Below, piece by piece: positions 1 to 7,349 of a DNA stretch of 9,153 bases. Position 1 is the first letter of the stretch. Every line of letters starts with the position of its first letter. The notes beneath the pieces were generated by a model. It ran no database searches, was not told where the DNA came from, and saw only the letters and a program-made list of their open reading frames with translations. Source of the DNA: Clostridiales bacterium (GTDB lineage Bacteria > Bacillota > Clostridia > Christensenellales > Aristaeellaceae); NCBI GenBank assembly GCA_012514225.1, contig JAAZAQ010000009.1, positions 1-9,153 of the forward strand. The letters are read 5' to 3'. Made by a program: the position numbers and the translations under genes.

Positions 1-894
1 AAAGAAGGATTCTACTGCGCCCTGGGCACGCCGCTGGACCAACGCGGGGAACTGCTGTCCGGCAGCCTGAAAAAGCACGTCGACGGCCAGATTGAAAACG
101 GTGCTTCCGGCCTGCTGCTGATGGGCACGATGGGCATGCTGGGCTGCATCCGCGACGACCAGTACGAGCCCATTGTGGCACAGGGCGTCCGCGCCGTCGC
201 GGGGCGCGTGCCGCTGCTGGTCGGGGCGGCGGACAACAGCATCGCCCGGATGAAGGCGCGGCTGAAGGTGCTGGAGAAGTACCCGGTGGCGGCCGTCCTG
301 ACCGCGCCGTACTACTTCGGCATGGACCGGGGCGGCATGATGCGCTACTTCAAGGCCGCCGCGGAGGGTGACGGGAACGACCTGTACCTCTATGACCACC
401 CCTTCACCGCCCGGCGGAAAATCGAGCTGGAGGACGTGCTGGAGCTGGCCGCGCTCCCCCGGTACAAGGGCATCAAGACCGGCGACGCCGTGCTGATCCG
501 GAAGCTCCACGAATCAAAGGAGCTCAAGGCCGATTTCACGCCGATTTTCTCCAACTCCGACCTGTTTTCCATGGCCAAGGCCTTCGGCATCCACCGAACG
601 CTGGACGGAATCTACGCCTGCTTCCCCAAGACCACCGGGGAAATGCAGCGGGCCTGGGACCGGGGGGATATGGCGGCGGGGAACGCGGCCGTCAACCGCA
701 TCATGAAGGCGCGCGACGGGATGATCGCGCTGGGCATCTGGCCGGCTTTCACGGCGGCGATGAACCTGCTGGGCTACGAGGGCAGCTTCGGCCCGGATTA
801 TGAGCGGGTCTTCGACCCGGACAAGGACGCCGCGCAGTTCGGGACCGTCCGCCGGCTGATGGAAGAAGCCGGCGAAATCGGGAAACCCGCTTGA
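1..894 (+). CDS. DapA/NanA-superfamily lyase or dehydratase, 5' end cut by window
   Basis: The reading frame is open from base 1 to the TGA at 892-894, giving 297 residues in the window. Its start lies upstream. Members of this TIM-barrel family form a Schiff base between a lysine and a 2-oxo acid, and act as dihydrodipicolinate synthase, sialic acid lyase or 2-keto-3-deoxy sugar acid aldolase/dehydratase. Using in-window residue numbers, the family landmarks are TP at 10-11, GTMG at 42-45, PYY near 102-104, YDHP at 131-134 (the YNVP tyrosine) and GIKTGD with the Schiff-base Lys159. Counting against E. coli DapA (Tyr133, Lys161), only a few N-terminal residues are missing. The second Thr of the usual GTTGE loop is Met44, and no Arg sits at the DapA Arg138 position. 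True lysine-pathway DapA is therefore unlikely, and a sugar-acid or other 2-oxo-acid lyase is more plausible. It overlaps the next gene by 4 bases. Family call is firm; substrate is unknown. Confidence 0.88.
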   Translation, partial: KEGFYCALGTPLDQRGELLSGSLKKHVDGQIENGASGLLLMGTMGMLGCIRDDQYEPIVAQGVRAVAGRVPLLVGAADNSIARMKARLKVLEKYPVAAVLTAPYYFGMDRGGMMRYFKAAAEGDGNDLYLYDHPFTARRKIELEDVLELAALPRYKGIKTGDAVLIRKLHESKELKADFTPIFSNSDLFSMAKAFGIHRTLDGIYACFPKTTGEMQRAWDRGDMAAGNAAVNRIMKARDGMIALGIWPAFTAAMNLLGYEGSFGPDYERVFDPDKDAAQFGTVRRLMEEAGEIGKPA

Positions 895-1679
895 ACGCCG
901 CGGGGATGTTCAGCCTGAAGGGCCGCGTCGCCATCGTGACCGGCGGGCGGGGCCTGTACGGCGCCCCCATCTCGGAGGGGCTGGCGGAGGCGGGCGCGCA
1001 CGTCATCGTCGCCTCCAGGGACCGGGAAGCCTGCGACGCGTTCGCGGCCGGACTGCAGGGGAAAGGCCTGTCCGCGGAAGGCGCGCAGCTGGACCTGGCG
1101 GACGAGCGGAGCGTCAAGGCCCTGGCCGCGGAGGTGACAAATCGGCACGGCCGCATCGACGTATTGGTCAACAACGCCGTCAGCCGCGGGGATTACGGCG
1201 ACTTTGAAACGCTGACGCGGGAGCGCATGGCCGCCTCCCTGGACGTCAACATCCTGGGCCTGATGTCGCTGACGCGGGAAGTCTTGAAGCCCATGAAAGC
1301 GGCGGGCGCCGGCAGCATCATCAACATCTCCTCCATCCAGGGGGTCACCGCGCCCCACTTCCCCTACTACGAAGAGGGGCAGAGCAGCCCGTCCGGGTAC
1401 ACCTTCGAAAAGTGGGGGCTGGTCGGCTTCACCAAGTGGCTGGCCGCGATGTACGGGAAGGACGGCATCCGGGCCAACGCCGTCAGCCCCGGGGGATACC
1501 ACCCCCAGCTTCAGGAAACGCGGCCGCGGTTTTATGAGACCTACGCGCAGCACACGCCCCTCCATAAATGGCCGGACCGGGACGACATCAAGGGGCCGGT
1601 GTGCTTTCTGGCCAGCGACGCCGCCCGCTACGTCACCGGGCACAACCTGGTGATGGACGGCGGGTTTACGATCTGGTAA
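891..1679 (+). CDS. Short-chain dehydrogenase/reductase (SDR), sugar-acid type
   Basis: An NAD(P)-dependent oxidoreductase of the classical SDR family, 262 residues from the TTG at 891. It probably interconverts a hydroxyl and a keto group on a sugar acid in the cytoplasm. The Rossmann dinucleotide loop TGGRGLYG lies near residues 17-24; its TGGxGxxG spacing, rather than TGxxxGxG, also occurs in mannonate/fructuronate-type SDRs. VNNAV stands where VNNAG is usual. The catalytic serine lies in NISS (147-148), and YTFEK supplies Tyr170 and Lys174. The C-terminus MDGGFTIW resembles the DGGWT ending of gluconate and mannonate SDRs. The TTG start overlaps the upstream stop (TTGA), suggesting translational coupling. 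An in-frame ATG at 906 would also give a normal SDR N-terminus, and neither start has a good ribosome site. Family is certain; start and substrate are uncertain. Confidence 0.9.
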   Translation: MNAAGMFSLKGRVAIVTGGRGLYGAPISEGLAEAGAHVIVASRDREACDAFAAGLQGKGLSAEGAQLDLADERSVKALAAEVTNRHGRIDVLVNNAVSRGDYGDFETLTRERMAASLDVNILGLMSLTREVLKPMKAAGAGSIINISSIQGVTAPHFPYYEEGQSSPSGYTFEKWGLVGFTKWLAAMYGKDGIRANAVSPGGYHPQLQETRPRFYETYAQHTPLHKWPDRDDIKGPVCFLASDAARYVTGHNLVMDGGFTIW

Positions 1680-1697
1680 GCGGGGAAAGGAAGGCGG

Positions 1698-2654
1698 ATG
1701 CTTAAATACTTCGTCAAAAGGCTGATCATGATGATTCCGATGATTGTCTTCATCAGCTTTCTGGTGTTCGTCGCATTGGACCTGACGCCGGGCGACCCGC
1801 TGACCGCGCAATTCTCGCCGGAGAGCATTTCCGGCCTGACCCATGAGCAGCTGGACGCGCTGCGGGAGGAAGCGGGCCTCAACGACTCGCTGGTGGTCAG
1901 GTACCTGCGCTGGTTCGGCGGGGTCCTCAAGGGGGATTTCGGCTACAGCATCCAGACGGGCACGCCCATCGGGAGCATCATCGCCAACCTGCTGCCCGCC
2001 ACCATCTACCTGGCGCTGGCCGCGCTGGTGCTGTCGGTGCTGATGGGCCTGCTGTTCGGCATCCTGTCCGCAATCAAGCACAACACCATCATCGACTACC
2101 TGTCCTCCCTCTTCGGCGTCATCGGCATCTCCATGCCCGAGTTTTTTATCGGCATCCTGGCCATCCTGATTTTCGCCATCCAGCTGAAATGGTTCCCCGC
2201 CCAGGGCCGGACGGAAATCGGCGCGACCTTCTGGGTGAACCTGAAGTATATCCTGCTGCCGGCATTGAGCCTGGGCCTGGCGCTGACGGCCGCCCTGACC
2301 CGCTATACCCGCAACTCCATGCTGGACGTGATGAACAAGAACTACGTGAAGACCGCCCGCGCCAAGGGGCTGTCGGAGTGGAAGGTCTTCTACCGCCACG
2401 TCTTCCGCAACGCGCTGATGCCCATCAGCGTGCTCATCTGCCTGCGGCTGCCCATGCTCATCGGCGGCTCGGTCGTCATCGAGCAGGTCTTCGGCTACGC
2501 GGGCATCGGCTCCCGCCTGCTCACCGCCATCAACAGCAACGACTACCAGCTGGTGCTGTCCATCATTTTCCTGCTGTCCATCGTTTCGCTGCTGTCCAGC
2601 GTGCTCATCGACCTGATCACGGGCCTGCTGGACCCGCGCGTCCGGTACAATTAG
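1698..2654 (+). CDS. Dpp/Opp-type ABC transporter permease (DppB family)
   Basis: The first membrane subunit of a peptide/nickel-family ABC importer, 318 residues, normal for DppB/OppB. It starts with MLKYFVKRLIMM followed by the first membrane helix (about 9-28). The family-typical TPGDP comes next, then a long extracytoplasmic loop containing GDFGYS. Further helices lie near 98-125, 136-161, 184-206, 238-260 and 285-310. The EAA loop that docks on the ATPase is at about 219-241 (TARAKGLSEWKVFYRH). The protein ends DPRVRYN, as this family typically does. The ATG follows a purine-rich ribosome site (AAAGGAAGG, ending at 1694), 18 bases after the SDR stop. With the next three genes it forms a complete permease and ATPase set. 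Substrate class cannot be decided: the family carries peptides, nickel, oligosaccharides and other solutes. Confidence 0.95.
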   Translation: MLKYFVKRLIMMIPMIVFISFLVFVALDLTPGDPLTAQFSPESISGLTHEQLDALREEAGLNDSLVVRYLRWFGGVLKGDFGYSIQTGTPIGSIIANLLPATIYLALAALVLSVLMGLLFGILSAIKHNTIIDYLSSLFGVIGISMPEFFIGILAILIFAIQLKWFPAQGRTEIGATFWVNLKYILLPALSLGLALTAALTRYTRNSMLDVMNKNYVKTARAKGLSEWKVFYRHVFRNALMPISVLICLRLPMLIGGSVVIEQVFGYAGIGSRLLTAINSNDYQLVLSIIFLLSIVSLLSSVLIDLITGLLDPRVRYN

Positions 2655-2662
2655 GAAAGGGG
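2653..2662 (+). promoter_or_regulatory. Ribosome binding site fixing a TTG start
   Basis: AGGAAAGGGG overlaps the stop codon of the upstream permease and sits 6 bases before the TTG at 2669. No ATG or GTG lies at a suitable distance. The first in-frame ATG is at 2708 and would remove 13 basic N-terminal residues. This supports TTG as the start of the second permease. Confidence 0.75.
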
Positions 2663-2668
2663 AACGTT

Positions 2669-3541
2669 TTGGAAGCGAAGGCCCAGAAAATCGTCAAATC
2701 CAGCCGGATGCGCAACGTCGCGTCCAAGCTGGTGTCCAACAAGGCCGCGCTGCTCGGCCTGGCCATCATCGTCATCATCATCCTCCTATGCGCGCTGGCG
2801 CCGCTGATGACCCCCTACAACCCCACCAAGCCGGACTTCTCCGCCCAGGTCCAGCCGCCGGGAGGCGCCCATCCCTTCGGCACGGACAAGCTGGGCCGCG
2901 ACATCCTGGCCAGGGTGCTCTACGGCGGCCGCGTCTCCATCCTCATCGGCCTGTCCGGCGCCGTGGGCGGGATGCTGCTGGGCGTCATCATCGGCAGCCT
3001 TTGCGGCTATTTCCGCGGCTGGCTGGACGCCGTATTCGTCAAGGTGGCGGAGCTGGTGTCCATCTTCCCGCAGATTCTGCTGGTGCTGGTGCTGGTCACC
3101 ATCCTGCAGCAAAGCATGTACAACCTCATCATGATCTTCATCGCGACCGGCTGGGTCGCCACCTTCCGCATGGTGCGGGGCCGCTTCTTTTCCCTCAGGG
3201 AGGAGAGCTTCGTCGAGGCCTGCCGCGTCTTCGGGCTGGGCGACCTGTCCATCGCCTTCCGGCACATCCTGCCCAATTGCCTGGGCCCGGTCATCGTGCA
3301 GCTGACGCTGAACACGGCCGGCTTCATCCTGCAGGAAGCCGCCCTGTCCTTCATCGGCCTGGGCGTGCCCTCCGGCACCCCTACCTGGGGGAACATCATG
3401 AACGCCGCGAAGGAAATCGTCAGCATCAACCAGTACCCCTGGGTGTGGCTGGCGCCCGGCCTGGCCATCGCGCTGTTTGTCCTGGGCGTCAACTTCTTCG
3501 GCGACGGGCTGCGCGACGCGCTGGACCCCAAACAGATTTAG
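2669..3541 (+). CDS. Dpp/Opp-type ABC transporter permease (DppC family)
   Basis: The second membrane subunit of the importer, 290 residues from a TTG start. It has the DppC layout. A short basic cytoplasmic N-terminus (residues 1-25) precedes a first membrane helix (about 27-44, LLGLAIIVIIILLCALAP). A short loop then carries the family hallmark HPFGTDKLGRDILARVLYGGR, written here as HPFGTD followed by GRDILARV. The EAA loop is at about 183-205, beginning EACRVFGLGD. FIGLGVPSGTPTWGN and the C-terminal DGLRDALDP are also typical. The same frame is open back to 2189 inside the first permease, but that part is arginine- and proline-rich shadow sequence. The ribosome site at 2653-2662 and the family's normal length both place the start at 2669. 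ATG 2708 is the alternative. It should pair with the DppB-like subunit to form the translocation pore. Confidence 0.93.
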   Translation: MEAKAQKIVKSSRMRNVASKLVSNKAALLGLAIIVIIILLCALAPLMTPYNPTKPDFSAQVQPPGGAHPFGTDKLGRDILARVLYGGRVSILIGLSGAVGGMLLGVIIGSLCGYFRGWLDAVFVKVAELVSIFPQILLVLVLVTILQQSMYNLIMIFIATGWVATFRMVRGRFFSLREESFVEACRVFGLGDLSIAFRHILPNCLGPVIVQLTLNTAGFILQEAALSFIGLGVPSGTPTWGNIMNAAKEIVSINQYPWVWLAPGLAIALFVLGVNFFGDGLRDALDPKQI

Positions 3542-3549
3542 GAGCGCGA

Positions 3550-4569
3550 ATGTCAGAAAACAAGGACATCCTGCTGAGCATCCGGAACCTCAAGACGCAT
3601 TTCCACGTCAGGAAGCGGGTCATCCGCGCGGTGGACGGCGTCAGCCTGGACGTGCGCGCCGGGAAAACGCTGGGCCTGGTGGGCGAGAGCGGCTGCGGGA
3701 AAAGCATCACCGCGCACACCATCCTGCGGCTGCTGCCCAAGACCGCGCGGATCAAGGACGGGGAAATCATCTTCCATTCCAGGAAGCGCCAGCCGGTCGA
3801 CCTGCTGAAGCTGCAGCCGTCCGGCAAGGAGATGCGCGGCATCCGGGGCAACGACATCTCCATGATATTCCAGGACCCCATGTCGTCCTTGAACCCGGTC
3901 TACCGCATCGGCGACCAGATTGTGGAAAGCATCCTGGAGCATGAGAACACCACCCGCGCCGAGGCGATGGAGCGGGCGCTGGAGATGCTTAAGCGCCTGA
4001 GCATCCCCAGTGCGGAGAAGCGCATCCGGGAGTATCCACACCAGTTTTCCGGGGGCATGAAGCAGCGCGTGATGATCGCCATGGGGCTTATCTGCAACCC
4101 CGAGCTGCTCATCGCGGACGAGCCCACCACCGCCCTGGACGTCACCATCCAGGCGCAAATTCTGGAACTGATGCAGGAGCTGCAGCGGCAGCTGGGCTTC
4201 ACCATCATCCTCATCACCCACAACATGGGCATCGTCGCGGACGTGGCGGACGACGTCGCGGTCATGTACATGGGCAAAATCATGGAGTTCGGCAGCAAGG
4301 AGGACGTCTTCCTGCGGCCGTCCCACCCCTATACCCGGGCGCTGCTCAAATCCGTCCCCGTGCTGGGGAACAGCGGGCGGGACCTGCTGGAGCCCATCCG
4401 CGGCAGCACGCCCGACCCTTCCGACCTGCCGGAGGGATGCTCCTTCGCCCCCCGCTGCGATTTCGCGAAGCCGGAATGCGGGCAGGCGATTCCCTACGTC
4501 GACGTCGGGAACGGCCACCTGGTGCGCTGCGTCCTGGCCGAAGGCCGCGAGGTGCGCGATGGGCAATGA
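3550..4569 (+). CDS. Dpp/Opp-type ABC transporter ATPase (DppD family)
   Basis: The first nucleotide-binding subunit of the importer, 339 residues, which hydrolyses ATP at the inner membrane face. Visible motifs in order are Walker A GESGCGKS (45-52), Q-loop FQDPMSSLNP with Gln108, signature FSGGMKQR (166-173; the LSGGQ position), Walker B LLIADEP with Glu191, and the switch His224 in ITHNM. The C-terminal oligopeptide-transporter extension follows, with HPYTRALL and four cysteines at 297, 303, 310 and 327. In this family those cysteines can hold an iron-sulfur cluster. The ATG lies behind TTAGGAG, which overlaps the previous stop codon with 5 bases of spacing. The last 11 bases overlap the second ATPase gene, implying coupled translation. 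The frame is open upstream to 2788 inside the permease gene, but that extension is shadow sequence. Confidence 0.95.
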   Translation: MSENKDILLSIRNLKTHFHVRKRVIRAVDGVSLDVRAGKTLGLVGESGCGKSITAHTILRLLPKTARIKDGEIIFHSRKRQPVDLLKLQPSGKEMRGIRGNDISMIFQDPMSSLNPVYRIGDQIVESILEHENTTRAEAMERALEMLKRLSIPSAEKRIREYPHQFSGGMKQRVMIAMGLICNPELLIADEPTTALDVTIQAQILELMQELQRQLGFTIILITHNMGIVADVADDVAVMYMGKIMEFGSKEDVFLRPSHPYTRALLKSVPVLGNSGRDLLEPIRGSTPDPSDLPEGCSFAPRCDFAKPECGQAIPYVDVGNGHLVRCVLAEGREVRDGQ

Positions 4570-5590
4570 AATCCTCCTGGAACTGAAAAACATCCGCAAG
4601 TACTTCCCCGTCGAGGAGGGCATGTTCCGGCGGACCGTCGGCACGGTCAAGGCGGTGGACGACGTCTCCCTCTTCGTCCGCCGCGGGGAGACCCTGGGCC
4701 TGGTCGGCGAAAGCGGCTGCGGGAAAACCACCCTGGGGAAAATCATCGTGCGGCTGCACAAGCCGACGCAGGGGCAGTTGAACTACCGCCTGGACGACGG
4801 CGGGTTCAAGGACCTGCTCTCCCTGGACAAGCAGGAGAGCTTCCACGCGCACCGCCGCATCCAGATGGTCTTCCAGGACCCCTATTCCTCCCTGAACCCC
4901 GTCAAGACCATCCTGTCCGCCTTTGACGAGCCGATGCGCGTGCACGGCATGGCCAGCGCGAAGGAGCGCAAACAGCGCACGGCCGACCTGCTGGAAGCTG
5001 TCAACCTGAGAAGCGAGTACATGTACCGCTATCCGCACGAGTTTTCGGGCGGCCAGCTGCAGCGCATCAGCATCGCGCGCGCGCTTTGCATCAAGCCGGA
5101 CCTCGTCGTGTGCGACGAGCCCGTGTCCGCGCTGGACGTTTCCATCCAGGCGCAGGTGCTCAACTTGATGAAGGAATTGCAGCGCCGGATGAACCTGACC
5201 TACGTGTTCATCGCTCACGACCTGTCGGTCGTGGAGTACATGAGCAACCGCATCGCCGTGATGTACCTGGGCAAGATCGTGGAGCTGGCCGGCTCCGGGG
5301 ACTTGTACAGCCGTTACCGGCATCCCTATACCCGCGCCCTGCTCTCGGCCGTTCCCATCCCGGAAATCGGCGCGAAAAAGAGCCGCGTCGTCCTGGAGGG
5401 CGACGTCCCCTCCCCCATCAACCCGCCGGAGGGCTGCCGCTTCCATACCCGCTGCAGCTTCAGCCAGGCGCGCTGCGCGCAGGAGGAGCCCCCGCTGCGC
5501 CCCTATGCCGAGCACGAGGACCACTGGGTCGCCTGCCACTTCGCGGAAACACTGCACCAGGCGGATGACTGGGTCATCCAGCAACCATAA
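4559..5590 (+). CDS. Dpp/Opp-type ABC transporter ATPase (DppF family)
   Basis: The second nucleotide-binding subunit, 343 residues, expected to form a heterodimer with the DppD-like protein. Motifs are Walker A GESGCGKT (50-57), Q-loop FQDPYSSLNP with Gln106, a canonical signature FSGGQLQR (162-169), Walker B LVVCDEP with Glu187, and switch His220 in IAHDLS. The C-terminal extension has HPYTRALLSAVP and cysteines at 293, 299, 306 and 326, matching the CX5CX6C spacing of its partner. The N-terminal KYFPVEEGMF preceding the Walker A region is typical of DppF/OppF. The ATG at 4559 lies inside the end of the preceding gene, with a weak ribosome site GAGGTG at 4549-4554. All ATPase motifs are intact, so the transporter looks functional. 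Confidence 0.95.
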   Translation: MGNEILLELKNIRKYFPVEEGMFRRTVGTVKAVDDVSLFVRRGETLGLVGESGCGKTTLGKIIVRLHKPTQGQLNYRLDDGGFKDLLSLDKQESFHAHRRIQMVFQDPYSSLNPVKTILSAFDEPMRVHGMASAKERKQRTADLLEAVNLRSEYMYRYPHEFSGGQLQRISIARALCIKPDLVVCDEPVSALDVSIQAQVLNLMKELQRRMNLTYVFIAHDLSVVEYMSNRIAVMYLGKIVELAGSGDLYSRYRHPYTRALLSAVPIPEIGAKKSRVVLEGDVPSPINPPEGCRFHTRCSFSQARCAQEEPPLRPYAEHEDHWVACHFAETLHQADDWVIQQP

Positions 5591-5595
5591 GGAGG
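5589..5595 (+). promoter_or_regulatory. Consensus Shine-Dalgarno before the HpaI-family aldolase
   Basis: AAGGAGG overlaps the stop codon of the second ATPase and ends 8 bases before the ATG at 5604. It selects 5604 (MNMRPSK) over the long in-frame upstream extension to 5505. An ATG at 5610 is the only close competitor. Confidence 0.8.
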
Positions 5596-5603
5596 CACCC
5601 AAG

Positions 5604-6395
5604 ATGAACATGCGTCCCAGCAAGGTCCTCAAAAGGATGCGTTCCGGCGAAATCGCCACCTGCATCAAGCTGAACATCAGCTCCGCCCGAAACGTGGAGC
5701 TGGCGGCCCTGTGCGGGTTCGACTGCGTATGGGTGGACATGGAGCACGTGCCCTCCGGCATCGACTTCATCGAGGCCGCGGCGCTGGCTGCCAAGGCCTA
5801 CGACTGCGACCTGGTCACCCGGGTGCCCCGGGGCGGCTACGGCAACTACATCCGTCCGCTGGAAGCGGACAGCACCGGCATCATGGTGCCCCACCTGATG
5901 GGCCTGGAAGACGCGAAAACCATCCAGTACTACACCAAGTTCCACCCCATCGGCCGCAGGCCGGTGGACGGCGGCAACGCGGACGGCGCCTACTGCATGA
6001 TCAACGCCAAGGACTACTGCGAGCAGGCCAACCGGGAGCGCTTCGTCATCGTCCAGATTGAGGACCCCGAACCTTTGGACGAGCTGGAGGAAATCTGCGC
6101 CCTGCCCGGGATGGACATGATTTTCTTCGGACCGGCCGACTTCAGCCAGGGCGCGGGTATTCCCTTCGAGTGGGACAACCCGCTTATCGCGCAGACGCGC
6201 AAGCGCATCGCCGAGACCGCGCGGCGCCACGGCAAATTCGCCGGCACGGTGGGCGGGCCGGGCAACTTCGACGCGCTGGCGGACGAGGGCTTTACCTTCA
6301 TCAACCTGGGCGCCGACGTCGTCGCCCTGGCGGAATACTTCCGCAGCATTTCCTCCCGCTGCACCGGCAAGCCCATCCGGGACGTGAAGGGCTGA
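5604..6395 (+). CDS. HpcH/HpaI-family class II (metal-dependent) aldolase
   Basis: A cytoplasmic aldolase of 263 residues, the usual family length. Relatives such as HpaI, GarL and YfaU reversibly cleave 2-keto-3-deoxy or 4-hydroxy-2-oxo acids to pyruvate and an aldehyde, using a divalent metal. The key residues line up with E. coli HpaI at a constant small offset. His48 lies in VDMEH (HpaI His45), Arg73 in VTRVP (Arg70), the metal ligand Glu153 in VQIED (Glu149), and the metal ligand Asp179 in GPADFS (Asp175). The segment GRRPVDGGNADGAY (after about residue 117) lies in the variable loop that helps set aldehyde preference in this family. It follows the transporter genes by 13 bases and precedes an aldo/keto reductase by 7. 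This suits cleavage of an imported or modified acid, followed by reduction of the aldehyde. Family assignment is strong; substrate is not deducible. Confidence 0.92.
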   Translation: MNMRPSKVLKRMRSGEIATCIKLNISSARNVELAALCGFDCVWVDMEHVPSGIDFIEAAALAAKAYDCDLVTRVPRGGYGNYIRPLEADSTGIMVPHLMGLEDAKTIQYYTKFHPIGRRPVDGGNADGAYCMINAKDYCEQANRERFVIVQIEDPEPLDELEEICALPGMDMIFFGPADFSQGAGIPFEWDNPLIAQTRKRIAETARRHGKFAGTVGGPGNFDALADEGFTFINLGADVVALAEYFRSISSRCTGKPIRDVKG

Positions 6396-6402
6396 CCCGG
6401 CC

Positions 6403-7332
6403 ATGAAAATATCCGCCAACGGCCTGTCGGAAATGACCCTGGGCACGGTGCAGCTGGGGCTGCGCTACGGCATCGCGAACACCCTGGGCAAGCCGGACCG
6501 CGGCACCGCCTGCCAGATGATTCAGGAAGCCATCCGGATGGGCGTCAACTCCCTGGATACGGCGCAGTCCTACGGCGACTCCGAGGAGGTCATCGGGGAC
6601 TGCCTGCGGCAATACCCGGGGATGAGGGACGGGCTGGCGGTCACCAGCAAGCTGGTCGTCCAGACCCCCGACGGCGCCCCGGACAATGATTTCCAGCGCG
6701 AAATCACAGGAAAGGCGGCGGAGTCCTTAAAGCGGCTGGGTATCGGCCAGCTGCGTTTCTTCCTCCTCCACCAGGCGGCGGACATGTACAAGTCCGGCGG
6801 CGCCGTCGCCCGGGCGATGGAAAAGCTGGTCGCCTCCGGTGCGGCCGCCGGGGCCGGCGTTTCCGTTTACACGGAAAAGGACATCCGGGAAATGCTCCGT
6901 TACCCGGTCTTCACCGCCGTCCAGCTGCCCCTGAGCGTGTTCGACCAGAAGCTGATCGACTCCGGCATCCTGCCGGAGCTGGAGCGGCGCGGAATCACGG
7001 TGTTCGTGCGCAGCGTGTTTTCCCAGGGGCTGCTGTTCATGGAGCCGGAACGCATGACTAAGCCCGTGCTGGCCGAGTACATGCTGCCCCACCTGCTGCA
7101 GCTGCGCGCGCGCTGCAGGGAAATCGGCTGCACGCCTTCGGACTACGCGCTGTCCTTCATACGCCGCCTGCCCGGGGTGACCAGCCTGGTGCTGGGCGCC
7201 GAAAGCCGGGAGCAGGTACAGGAGGATGCCGCGATGTTCGGCCGCCCCCCGATGGGCGACCCGGAATATGAGACCGCGAGGCGCCTATTCGCCAAGGTGC
7301 CTTTTGACCGCATTATGGAAGCCCTGCGCTGA
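6403..7332 (+). CDS. Aldo/keto reductase
   Basis: An NAD(P)H-dependent TIM-barrel oxidoreductase of 309 residues. The catalytic tetrad is visible: Asp52 and Tyr57 in LDTAQSYG, Lys83 in VTSKL, and His123 in FFLLHQ. GVSVYT, VQLPLSVFDQ and FVRSVFSQG mark later barrel strands, and VTSLVLGAESREQVQE is the usual C-terminal cofactor-side motif. The N-terminal GTVQLGLRYGIAN is the signature of a subgroup often seen beside nucleotide-sugar and surface-polysaccharide genes, yet here it stands in an apparently catabolic operon. Reduction of the aldehyde made by the upstream aldolase is a reasonable inference. The ATG comes 7 bases after the aldolase stop with no close ribosome site (GAAGGG is 11 bases away), so translation may depend on coupling. 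Confidence 0.9.
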   Translation: MKISANGLSEMTLGTVQLGLRYGIANTLGKPDRGTACQMIQEAIRMGVNSLDTAQSYGDSEEVIGDCLRQYPGMRDGLAVTSKLVVQTPDGAPDNDFQREITGKAAESLKRLGIGQLRFFLLHQAADMYKSGGAVARAMEKLVASGAAAGAGVSVYTEKDIREMLRYPVFTAVQLPLSVFDQKLIDSGILPELERRGITVFVRSVFSQGLLFMEPERMTKPVLAEYMLPHLLQLRARCREIGCTPSDYALSFIRRLPGVTSLVLGAESREQVQEDAAMFGRPPMGDPEYETARRLFAKVPFDRIMEALR

Positions 7333-7337
7333 ATATC

Positions 7338-7349
7338 AAGGAGAGGAGG
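7338..7349 (+). promoter_or_regulatory. Strong ribosome site with no conventional gene behind it
   Basis: Two adjoining Shine-Dalgarno sequences, AAGGAG (7338-7343) and AGGAGG (7344-7349), lie just after the aldo/keto reductase stop. The first is 6 bases from the GTG at 7350. They are about 115 bases upstream of the next real gene, too far to serve it. Confidence 0.55.

Noticed and set aside
1..894. Lysine-pathway dihydrodipicolinate synthase (dapA)
   Set aside because: The GTTGE loop and the DapA Arg138 position are altered, and the neighbours are transport and catabolic genes, not lysine biosynthesis.
798..2399. A 533-residue open frame on the minus strand across the SDR and first permease
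   Set aside because: It crosses two well-defined genes, is low-complexity (runs of H, Q, G, D) and has no domain. Long antisense frames are a by-product of high GC at third codon positions.
2189..2668. Upstream extension of the second permease frame inside the first permease
   Set aside because: The extension is proline-, arginine- and histidine-rich shadow sequence. The family's length and the ribosome site place the start at 2669.
4346..5794. A 482-residue minus-strand open frame opposite the second ATPase
   Set aside because: Same GC artefact. It spans parts of three real genes with intact motifs on the plus strand.
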